NCBI GenBank assembly: GCA_937902605.1
Contig: CALFNC010000139.1
Location: 1 to 5,140, forward strand
Direction of reading: 5' to 3'
Length of the DNA stretch: 5,140 nucleotides
Source: an uncultured Acidobacteriota bacterium
GTDB taxonomy: Bacteria > Acidobacteriota > Thermoanaerobaculia > UBA5066
The position numbers were made by a program, and so were the translations under genes. The notes beneath the pieces were generated by a model that did no database searches, was not told where the DNA came from, and was given only the letters and a program-made list of their open reading frames with translations. Numbering within the stretch: the stretch's first letter is position 1; each line of letters opens with the position of its first letter. This document shows positions 1 through 4,846 of this stretch, piece by piece.

Positions 1-25
1 TTTCCCTACACGACGCTCTTCCGAT
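1..25. other. Illumina sequencing adapter remnant
   Basis: The first 25 bases read as the 3' part of the universal Illumina TruSeq read-1 adapter (core cctacacgacgctcttccg, ending in gat). The match breaks at base 26, where the adapter would continue ct and the window reads gt. An exact run of 25 bases to a synthetic oligonucleotide at the very edge of the sequence is best explained as untrimmed adapter at a contig end. Any reading frame that crosses base 25/26 is artificial. Confidence 0.95.
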
Positions 26-208
26 GTCGGAGGTCGGGATCGTGACGCGGTTCGGGTCGGGCGGGCGCGGCACCGCCGTCGGCTCGGGGCGGCGCGGCTT
101 CCTCTTCGCCACCGCCGAGGCCCCGGTCGGAACCGCCGTGGCGAGAAACACGACGGCGGCGGCCGTCACGGCCGCCGCACGTGTGAAGGGAGAAAGGGTC
201 CGGATCAT
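26..208 (-). CDS. Secreted protein, N-terminal fragment (signal peptide)
   Basis: Reading the minus strand from an ATG at 208-206 gives 61 residues without a stop before the adapter begins. Residues 1-10 carry two arginines (MIRTLSPFTR). Residues 11-26 are a hydrophobic Ala/Val/Leu/Phe core. Residues 29-34 (GASAVA) offer type I signal peptidase sites after Ala32 or Ala34. A Lys/Arg/Pro-rich linker follows (KRKPRRPEP), typical of the start of an exported mature domain. An in-frame TAG upstream and the lack of an earlier start support this ATG. A GAGG lies 11 bases before it. The mature domain is missing, so function cannot be assigned. The gene is divergent from nadA. The plus-strand frame over the same bases starts inside the adapter and looks like a shadow. 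Confidence 0.72.
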
Positions 209-235
209 CCGAGTCTTAACCTCAACGAACGCCTA

Positions 236-257
236 AAGTCTAGCAGAGGGGAGACTT
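236..257. promoter_or_regulatory. Inverted repeat, candidate operator upstream of nadA
   Basis: AAGTCT (236-241) and AGACTT (252-257) are perfect inverted copies separated by 10 bases. The dyad lies between the divergent starts at 208 (minus) and 283 (plus). It covers the place where a -35 element for nadA would fall, and it overlaps a minus-strand -10-like TAGACT (242-237). This is a sensible position for a repressor site, but six-base arms can arise by chance and I do not recognise the motif as a known NAD-regulator site. Confidence 0.3.
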
Positions 258-270
258 CCCGCTCCCGTCG

Positions 271-276
271 TAAAAT
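271..276 (+). promoter_or_regulatory. Candidate -10 box of nadA (leaderless arrangement)
   Basis: TAAAAT matches the bacterial -10 consensus TATAAT at five of six positions and stands out in a GC-rich region. It ends exactly six bases before the nadA ATG, which would put transcription start at or next to the start codon. No good -35 element is visible 16-18 bases upstream. The GGGGAG between box and ATG abuts the start codon, so it has no normal Shine-Dalgarno spacing. Confidence 0.42.
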
Positions 277-282
277 GGGGAG

Positions 283-1263
283 ATGAGTCCTTTCAGCCCT
301 GCTACCCCGCTCCCCACGGACCTCGAAGGGGCGATCCAGCGCCTGAAGAAGGAGCGGAACGCCATCGTCCTGGCTCACTACTACCAGGAGTCCGAGCTCC
401 AGGACGTGGCCGATTTCGTCGGTGACTCGCTCGAGCTGGCGCGGCGGGGGACGGCGGCGTCAGAGACGGTCATCGCCTTCTGCGGCGTCCACTTCATGGC
501 GGAGACGGCGAAGATCCTGAACCCCGAGAAGACGGTCGTCGTCCCGGACCTCGAGGCGGGCTGCTCGCTCGCGGACGGCTGCCCCGCCCCGCTCTTTGCC
601 GAATGGCTCGAGCGCTACCCCGGGCACACGGTCGTCAGCTACATCAACTGCTCGGCCGCCGTGAAGGCCCTCTCGGACGTGATCGTCACCTCGTCCTCGG
701 CCGAGGTGATCCTGAAGCAGATCCCGGACCCCGTGGTTTTCGCCCCGGACCGGAACCTGGCCGCGTGGGTGGAGAAGCGGCTGGGCCGGAAGTTCGTCGT
801 CTGGCCCGGAACGTGCGTCGTCCACGAGACCTTCTCCGAGAGGAAGATCGTCGAGCTGATGGCCCTCCACCCCGGCGCCGAGGTGATCGCGCACCCGGAG
901 TGCGAGGAACGGGTCCTGAAGCTGGCGGGCTACGTCGGCTCCACGTCCGCTCTCCTGAAGTACGTGACGGCCTCTGCAGGACGCTCGTTCATCGTGGCTA
1001 CCGAGGAAGGGATCCTCCACCAGATGCACCGCGCGGCCCCGGGGAAGGAGCTGATCGCGGCGCCGCCCGAAGAGAGCTGCTCCTGCAACACCTGCCCGCA
1101 CATGAAGCGGAACACAATGGAGAAGCTCTACCGCGCGCTCGTCGACCTGTCTCCGGCCATCGAGGTCCCCGAGCCCATCCGAGTCCGGGCGAAGAAGCCG
1201 ATCGACCGGATGCTCGAGATGACCGCAGGGCTCGTCCTCAAGCCCGTGGGCAACCGCTCTTGA
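283..1263 (+). CDS. nadA: Quinolinate synthase NadA
   Basis: NadA condenses iminoaspartate (from L-aspartate oxidase) with dihydroxyacetone phosphate to give quinolinate, the de novo precursor of NAD; it is a cytosolic [4Fe-4S] enzyme. The 326-residue product has the family hallmarks in order: AHYYQ (31-35), GDSLELAR (47-54), the signature GVHFMAETAKIL (68-79), AGCSLADGCP (92-101), a TSSSA loop (136-140), GTCVVHETF (176-184), AHPEC (203-207), VGSTSALL (218-225), and the C-terminal cysteine cluster C266-x-C268-x2-C271 followed by PHMKRNTMEKL. The three expected cluster ligands are Cys94, Cys178 and Cys271. Length is normal for the compact NadA type. The ATG at 283 is chosen because it is the first start of the frame and is preceded by a -10-like box. 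nadB and nadC are not in the window. A kinase gene follows after 39 bases. Confidence 0.97.
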   Translation: MSPFSPATPLPTDLEGAIQRLKKERNAIVLAHYYQESELQDVADFVGDSLELARRGTAASETVIAFCGVHFMAETAKILNPEKTVVVPDLEAGCSLADGCPAPLFAEWLERYPGHTVVSYINCSAAVKALSDVIVTSSSAEVILKQIPDPVVFAPDRNLAAWVEKRLGRKFVVWPGTCVVHETFSERKIVELMALHPGAEVIAHPECEERVLKLAGYVGSTSALLKYVTASAGRSFIVATEEGILHQMHRAAPGKELIAAPPEESCSCNTCPHMKRNTMEKLYRALVDLSPAIEVPEPIRVRAKKPIDRMLEMTAGLVLKPVGNRS

Positions 1264-1302
1264 CCGATCGGCCGAGTGGGCTGGCTGAAGACGGATGAGG
1301 AA

Positions 1303-1878
1303 ATGAAGATCGCATTCATCGGGACTCACGGGGTCGGGAAGACGACCCTCTGCTACGAGCTCGCGGCGTCGCTGAAGAAGCGCGACCTCTCGGTGGAGCT
1401 GGTCCGGGAGGTGGCGCGCGAGTGCCCGCTCCCGATCAACCGCGACACGACCCTGAAGGCGCAGTCGTGGATCCTCCATACCCAGATCGCCCGCGAGCTC
1501 GAGGCCGAGGCGAAGGCCGACGTCGTCGTCTGCGACCGTTCGGTCCTGGACAACTTCTGCTATCTCAAGCGCGCCCTGGCCGGCGAGGCGGTCGGGCACG
1601 AGCTGGAGTCTCTGATCCGGGGGTGGACGACGTCGTACGATGCCCTCTTCCGGGTGCCGATCGTGGGGGACCCGCGGTTCGACGGCGTCCGCGACACCGA
1701 CCTCGCGTTCCAGCACGCGATAGACCAGCTGATCGGCGAGACGGTCGCCCTCTGGAAGGTTCCCTGCCACCACCTCGAGGCGGCGCGGCGGGAGACGTGG
1801 ACGGCCGACGTCCTCGAGAAGGTCCTCCCGGCGCTCCAGCCGCAGGAGCTCCTCTTCCCGGAGTCCGAGACGGTCTGA
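1303..1878 (+). CDS. P-loop ATP-binding protein, NadR/AAA_28-type kinase
   Basis: The 191-residue soluble protein starts with a first strand and Walker A loop (KIAFIG, then GTHGVGKTT at 7-15 with Lys13/Thr14). It continues with REVAREC (35-41), an amphipathic helix (LKAQSWILHTQIARELE, 51-67), and a Walker B-like strand ending in a nucleoside-kinase DRS motif (DVVVCDRSVLDN, 73-84). An Arg/Asp-rich segment follows (DPRFDGVRDTDL, 123-134) that could act as a lid. This layout is that of the AAA_28 family, which includes the ribosylnicotinamide kinase domain of NadR. The neighbour nadA makes an NAD-related nucleoside or nucleotide kinase plausible, but the substrate cannot be read from the sequence. 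The ATG at 1303 is preferred over an in-frame GTG at 1276, because the P-loop fold begins at Lys2 and the GTG has no ribosome site. A GAGGAA lies immediately before the ATG, closer than usual. Probably co-transcribed with nadA. Confidence 0.85.
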   Translation: MKIAFIGTHGVGKTTLCYELAASLKKRDLSVELVREVARECPLPINRDTTLKAQSWILHTQIARELEAEAKADVVVCDRSVLDNFCYLKRALAGEAVGHELESLIRGWTTSYDALFRVPIVGDPRFDGVRDTDLAFQHAIDQLIGETVALWKVPCHHLEAARRETWTADVLEKVLPALQPQELLFPESETV

Positions 1879-1927
1879 CCGCCCGCTTGGCCGGAGGGGC
1901 CGCCCCGGGGAGAATCGCTCGCGAATA

Positions 1928-1932
1928 GGGAG
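1928..1932 (+). promoter_or_regulatory. Ribosome binding site of arsS
   Basis: GGGAG, five bases before the ATG at 1938, is the best-spaced Shine-Dalgarno sequence in the window. It supports this ATG as the true start and therefore the reality of the N-terminal extension of the protein. The rest of the 59-base gap after the kinase gene is GC-rich and shows no convincing terminator, so arsS may be read through from nadA. Confidence 0.6.
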
Positions 1933-1937
1933 ACCCG

Positions 1938-3062
1938 ATGGACCGCTGCTGCAAGTACGAGAACCTCGACCTCCCCGCGAGCACTCCCGAGGGCCGGCCC
2001 TGGCTGTCGCTCGTCTCCCGCGGCTCGCCGCTGGCCTTGCCGGCCCGGCAGATTGCTGCGGTCGCCAGGGTCGACCTCAGCCGCGCCCGTTTCGGCGGTG
2101 ACTTCGACGCAGCGCTCGCGGCCGCGGGGGACTCCCCCCTCCGGCCCGGCCCGGTGGAGGTCTTCCAGGTCAACCTCGGGAAGCTCTGCAACATGACCTG
2201 CCGTCACTGCCACGTGGATGCCGGTCCGGACAGGACGGAGGCCCAGATGTCCCGGGAGACGGTGGAGGAGTGCCTCCTCGCCCTCGACCGGACGGGCGCC
2301 CGCACGGTCGACCTGACGGGGGGCGCGCCGGAGCTGAACCCTCACTTCCGCACCCTGGTCGAAGAGGCGATCCGCCGCGGGAAACACGTCATCGACCGGT
2401 GCAACCTGACGGTCCTGCTCGGCGCGCCGCAGAGCGACCTCCCCGGCTGGCTGGCCGAGCGGGGAGTGGAGCTGGTCTGCTCGCTCCCGCACTGGCGGCG
2501 CCGGGGGACCGACGCGCAACGGGGCGACGGGACCTTCGAGCGGTCGATCAAGGCGCTCCGCCGACTGAACGCCGCCGGCTACGGAAGCGGGGACCCGCGG
2601 AGGACGCTGACGCTCGTCGCCAACCCGGTCGGAGCCTTCCTCCCGGGGAACCAGGATGCGATGGAACGGGAGTGGAAGGCGGGGCTCAAGCTTGAGCACG
2701 GGGTGGCGTTCGACCGGCTGCTGGTGCTGACGAACATGCCGATCGGGCGGTTCCTCGAGTGGCTCGAGGAGAGCGGAAACCTCGCGACCTACCTGGAGCG
2801 GCTGCTCGAAGCCTTCAACCCGGGGACGGCCTCTGGCCTCATGTGCCGGAACACTCTCTCGATCGGATGGGACGGGACGGTCTACGACTGCGACTTCAAC
2901 CAGATGCTGGAGCTGAAATCGCGATCGCCGGAGGGAACGACGTTCCACGTCCGGAACCTTGACCTAGAAGAGCTCAGGCGCCGCGCGATCGTCACACGGC
3001 GCCACTGCTTCGGCTGCACCGCCGGGGCGGGAAGCTCCTGCGGGGGGGCGATCGAAGGCTAG
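1938..3062 (+). CDS. arsS: Radical SAM enzyme, arsenosugar synthase ArsS type
   Basis: The 374-residue protein has a radical SAM domain with the cluster motif C84-x3-C88-x2-C91 (LCNMTCRHCHVDAGP). Then come the glycine-rich DLTGGAPELNP (125-135), SLPHW (182-186) and ANPVGAFLPGNQ (228-239). The C-terminal domain (DUF3641 type) carries CRNTLSIGWDGTVYDCDFNQM (Cys303, Cys318) and HCFGCTAGAGSSCGG (Cys357, Cys360, Cys368). This combination marks the ArsS family. ArsS makes the dimethylarsinoyl-deoxyadenosine precursor of arsenosugars from SAM and dimethylated arsenic. Some relatives are selenoproteins; here I see only cysteine codons and no internal TGA. The cluster lies at residue 84 and the protein is longer than the roughly 320-330 residues I expect. 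About 50 N-terminal residues are extra and include a Cys4-Cys5 pair. No arsM is nearby, so the arsenic role rests on family membership. Confidence 0.9.
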   Translation: MDRCCKYENLDLPASTPEGRPWLSLVSRGSPLALPARQIAAVARVDLSRARFGGDFDAALAAAGDSPLRPGPVEVFQVNLGKLCNMTCRHCHVDAGPDRTEAQMSRETVEECLLALDRTGARTVDLTGGAPELNPHFRTLVEEAIRRGKHVIDRCNLTVLLGAPQSDLPGWLAERGVELVCSLPHWRRRGTDAQRGDGTFERSIKALRRLNAAGYGSGDPRRTLTLVANPVGAFLPGNQDAMEREWKAGLKLEHGVAFDRLLVLTNMPIGRFLEWLEESGNLATYLERLLEAFNPGTASGLMCRNTLSIGWDGTVYDCDFNQMLELKSRSPEGTTFHVRNLDLEELRRRAIVTRRHCFGCTAGAGSSCGGAIEG

Positions 3063-3080
3063 GAAGGAGCCCTTCTCTAG
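3059..3080. terminator. Hairpin at converging gene ends, candidate terminator
   Basis: Bases 3059-3067 (CTAGGAAGG) pair with 3071-3080 (CCTTCTCTAG). This gives nine base pairs with one bulged T at 3076 and a three-base AGC loop. The stem contains the TAG stop of arsS and, on the other strand, the TAG stop of the small ORF facing it. On the plus strand a weak T-rich stretch (tccttttccctc) follows. On the minus side no T-run follows. The stem is only moderately stable, so this is a tentative terminator for arsS and at best a weak bidirectional one. Confidence 0.4.
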
Positions 3081-3208
3081 TCCTTTTCCCTCATCTCGTA
3101 GGTGACCCGGATCTTCTTGGCGTCCCGGTACCGGTGGGTGTGCATCTTGAGCGAGACCCGATTCGCGCGAACCGGAAGCCCTCGGGCGGCCGGGAACCAT
3201 CTCCTCAT
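3077..3208 (-). CDS. Small basic ORF, unrecognised (43 aa)
   Basis: A minus-strand ATG at 3208-3206 opens 43 codons ending in TAG at 3079-3077. The product is strongly basic, and its second half (MHTHRYRDAKKIRVTYEMREKD) looks like a folded protein segment. From codon 17 onward nearly every codon ends in G or C, as in the neighbouring genes; the first sixteen codons are less regular. It lies 18 bases behind the stop of the dehydrogenase gene and in the same frame, with no clear Shine-Dalgarno before either ATG (3208 or internal 3145). It could be a real small gene at the end of that operon, a C-terminal piece cut off by the TGA at 3229-3227, or chance. I recognise no family. Confidence 0.35.
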   Translation of the reverse strand: MRRWFPAARGLPVRANRVSLKMHTHRYRDAKKIRVTYEMREKD

Positions 3209-3226
3209 TCGGTCGGGACCCGGCGG

Positions 3227-4153
3227 TCAGGAGGTCGCCCGGCGGGCAGCAGGGGAGAGCTTCTCATAGAGCGTCAGCAGCGCCTGGGTTCCCTTGTCCC
3301 CTTCGCCCGCGGCCTCCAGGGCCGAGAGGAGCTGGTGGACGAGCGCGACCCCGGGAAGCGGAATGCCATTCTTCCGGGCGGTCTCGAGGACGATCGCCAG
3401 GTCTTTTTGCTGGTGCTTCACGGCGAAGGCCGGGAGGAAGTCGCGGTCGAGCATCTTCTTCCCCAGGGTTTCCAGCGCCCAGGAGTTGGCTGCTCCGGCC
3501 GTCAGCGCCTGGTGGAGGGCGGCGAGCGGGAGCCCGGCAGCCTCGGCGAAGGCGATCCCCTCGGCGACGGCGAGGAGGTTCCCCGCGACGATGACCTGGT
3601 TCGTCGCCTTCCCGAGCTGACCCGAGCCGGAGGGCCCGAGGTGAGTCAGCCTCTTCCCCATCGCCTCGAAGACGGGACGGGCTCGCTCGATGGCCGACTC
3701 CTCGCCCCCGACGAAGAAGGTGAGGGTTCCCTCGACGGCCCCTTTCTGTCCCCCCGAGACCGGCGCGTCGAGGAACTTGACCTCGGCCTCCTCCAGCCGG
3801 GCCGCGATCGAGCGGGCCGCGCTCGGGGCGATCGTCGAACAGTCGACGACCACGGTGCCGGGCCGGGCGTTGCGGATCGTCCCGGCGGGACCGAGATGGA
3901 TCTCCTCCACCTCGGGGGCATCAGGGACGCACGACACGATGACGTCCGATGCGGTCGCGACGTCGGACGGACGCCGGGCGGCCGCCACGTGGGCCTTGCC
4001 GCCGCGGAACTCGCGGGCGAGCTCCTCGGCCTTCGCGAGTGTGCGCGAGCTGACCGTCAGGGGAAAGCCTGCGCGAGCGATGTTGCGGGCCATCGGGAGG
4101 CCCATCGTCCCAAGGCCGATGAAGCCGACGCGGAGCGGTGCGAATGTGTTCAC
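3227..4153 (-). CDS. NAD(P)-dependent beta-hydroxyacid dehydrogenase (HIBADH/tartronate semialdehyde reductase type)
   Basis: The 308-residue cytosolic enzyme belongs to the family of 3-hydroxyisobutyrate dehydrogenase and 2-hydroxy-3-oxopropionate (tartronate semialdehyde) reductase, which reversibly reduces short semialdehydes to hydroxyacids. Visible motifs are the Rossmann signature VGFIGLGTMGLPMARN (9-24), DCST (104-107), the substrate loop DAPVSGG (129-135), and the catalytic segment GSGQLGKATNQVIVA (176-190) with Lys182 and Asn185. KHQQKDL (246-252) is a further conserved segment of the all-helical C-terminal domain. The NQVIVA wording resembles E. coli GarR more than the NN form of 3-hydroxyisobutyrate dehydrogenases, but the substrate remains open. 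The start is a GTG at 4153-4151, the most upstream start of the frame and eight residues before the nucleotide-binding strand; there is no clear Shine-Dalgarno. The gene is divergent from the membrane protein gene. Confidence 0.93.
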   Translation of the reverse strand: MNTFAPLRVGFIGLGTMGLPMARNIARAGFPLTVSSRTLAKAEELAREFRGGKAHVAAARRPSDVATASDVIVSCVPDAPEVEEIHLGPAGTIRNARPGTVVVDCSTIAPSAARSIAARLEEAEVKFLDAPVSGGQKGAVEGTLTFFVGGEESAIERARPVFEAMGKRLTHLGPSGSGQLGKATNQVIVAGNLLAVAEGIAFAEAAGLPLAALHQALTAGAANSWALETLGKKMLDRDFLPAFAVKHQQKDLAIVLETARKNGIPLPGVALVHQLLSALEAAGEGDKGTQALLTLYEKLSPAARRATS

Positions 4154-4159
4154 GGTCGG

Positions 4160-4188
4160 AGTGTCGGCCAGCGCCGGGGAGAAATCAA
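4160..4188 (-). promoter_or_regulatory. Candidate promoter of the dehydrogenase gene
   Basis: On the minus strand TTGATT (4188-4183, four of six with TTGACA) is followed after exactly 17 bases by GACACT (4165-4160, three of six with TATAAT). The latter ends six bases before the GTG start at 4153. The -10 box is weak by consensus, but spacing to both the -35 and the start codon repeats what is seen at the other two unit starts. Confidence 0.28.
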
Positions 4189-4210
4189 TCCGCCTCGGGG
4201 GACGACGGTC

Positions 4211-4239
4211 TTTGCACCGAGTCGGGGGGAGGCTAAGAT
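4211..4239 (+). promoter_or_regulatory. Candidate promoter of the membrane protein gene
   Basis: TTTGCA (4211-4216) and TAAGAT (4234-4239) each match the sigma-70 consensus at four of six positions and are 17 bases apart. TAAGAT ends six bases before the GTG at 4246, so the transcript would begin at or next to the start codon. A GGAGG (4228-4232) lies 13 bases before the GTG, rather far for a Shine-Dalgarno site, and would lie upstream of the predicted transcription start. Confidence 0.38.
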
Positions 4240-4245
4240 TAGTCA

Positions 4246-4833
4246 GTGCCTAAGGCAGAAGGGAATGCACTTCCGGCTGCCGCTGCGGCGGCATTCATCG
4301 CGGGCGCGTCTCTCCACCTCCCGCTCGGCTACCTCCTCCGATACGCCCGGCTAGATCTGTTTCCCCGTCCCGCTCTCGCGCTCGTGGCCATTCCCATCGC
4401 AGCCGTCATCGCCCTGGGACACGAGACGTGGATCCGCGGGCGGCTCTACGGCGCCCTGCGCAATGCCGTGACACCGGGTGCGGCCGCGCCGCTCGCCGCG
4501 CTCGCCGGGGCCTTCGTGCCGCTGGCCTTCCGCCTGCTGCTCTTCCCGGTCGCCGGCGTCCCGTTTCCGCTCGTTTTCGGGCACGGGCTCCTCGTCGAGT
4601 ACGCGCTCTCGCTCGGCCTCACGTGGCTGGCTCTCGGCGCCGGTTCGACGCAGCCCGGAGCCGCCGCGCTCGCAGCCGTCTGGTTCGTCCGGCTCTGTGT
4701 CGGGGTTCGCTTCCACGGAGCGCCGGTGCCTCTGCTCGAGCTGGGAGCGGCCTGTGCGGCCGCCCTGCTCGTGGCATGGGTCCTCGCCGAGCCGCTTGCG
4801 CCCCACCGGGACCGTGTCCTGGGAGCCGCCTGA
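4246..4833 (+). CDS. Multi-pass membrane protein, possibly distant CPBP-like
   Basis: The 195-residue product is rich in Ala, Leu, Val and Pro and shows five or six hydrophobic stretches: about 10-30, 42-58, 80-104, 107-131, 138-154 and 162-182. Between the second and third lies GHETWIRGRLYGALR (58-72). It recalls motif 1 of CPBP/CAAX-type intramembrane proteases (EExxxRG) but has His59 in place of the first Glu (HExxxRG). An FGH (111-113) and a FHG (156-158) could stand for later histidine motifs, but neither fits the family pattern cleanly, so the assignment is weak and an inactive or unrelated membrane protein is equally possible. The start is GTG at 4246. The SprT-like gene begins 13 bases after the stop, suggesting one transcript. 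Confidence 0.75.
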   Translation: MPKAEGNALPAAAAAAFIAGASLHLPLGYLLRYARLDLFPRPALALVAIPIAAVIALGHETWIRGRLYGALRNAVTPGAAAPLAALAGAFVPLAFRLLLFPVAGVPFPLVFGHGLLVEYALSLGLTWLALGAGSTQPGAAALAAVWFVRLCVGVRFHGAPVPLLELGAACAAALLVAWVLAEPLAPHRDRVLGAA

Positions 4834-4846
4834 TGCGGGCGAACTG

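Noticed and set aside
24..236. Plus-strand 70-codon ORF at the left edge
   Set aside because: Its ATG is formed by the adapter end, and its Gly/Arg/Ala-rich product is the antisense shadow of the signal-peptide gene on the minus strand.
277..282. GGGGAG as Shine-Dalgarno of nadA
   Set aside because: It touches the ATG with no spacer, so it is unlikely to work as a normal ribosome site; the -10 box position suggests a leaderless start instead.
1276..1302. GTG at 1276 as start of the kinase gene
   Set aside because: It would add nine residues before the first strand of the P-loop fold, with no ribosome site upstream; the ATG at 1303 fits the fold better.
460..1773. 437-codon minus-strand ORF
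   Set aside because: It is antisense to nadA and the kinase gene, is full of Arg, Asp, Gly and Val, and shows no domain motif. Long shadows are normal at this GC content.
1896..1906. GGGG-CCG-CCCC hairpin between the kinase gene and arsS
   Set aside because: It is only four base pairs with no T-run after it, which is common in GC-rich spacers, so it is not a convincing terminator.
1560..2948. 462-codon minus-strand ORF
   Set aside because: It is antisense to the kinase gene and arsS, both of which have clear family motifs on the plus strand. Its composition is that of a shadow frame.
1938..3062. Selenocysteine in ArsS
   Set aside because: Some family members are selenoproteins, but this frame has no internal TGA and its conserved positions are cysteine codons.
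2964..3200. 78-codon minus-strand ORF overlapping the arsS end
   Set aside because: It overlaps the C-terminal cysteine motifs of arsS and is Pro/Gly/Arg-rich. The neighbouring minus frame (3077-3208) has more coding-like codon use.
3134..4354. 406-codon plus-strand ORF
   Set aside because: It is antisense to the well-supported dehydrogenase gene, crosses the divergent promoter region and overlaps the membrane protein gene, with no recognisable motif.
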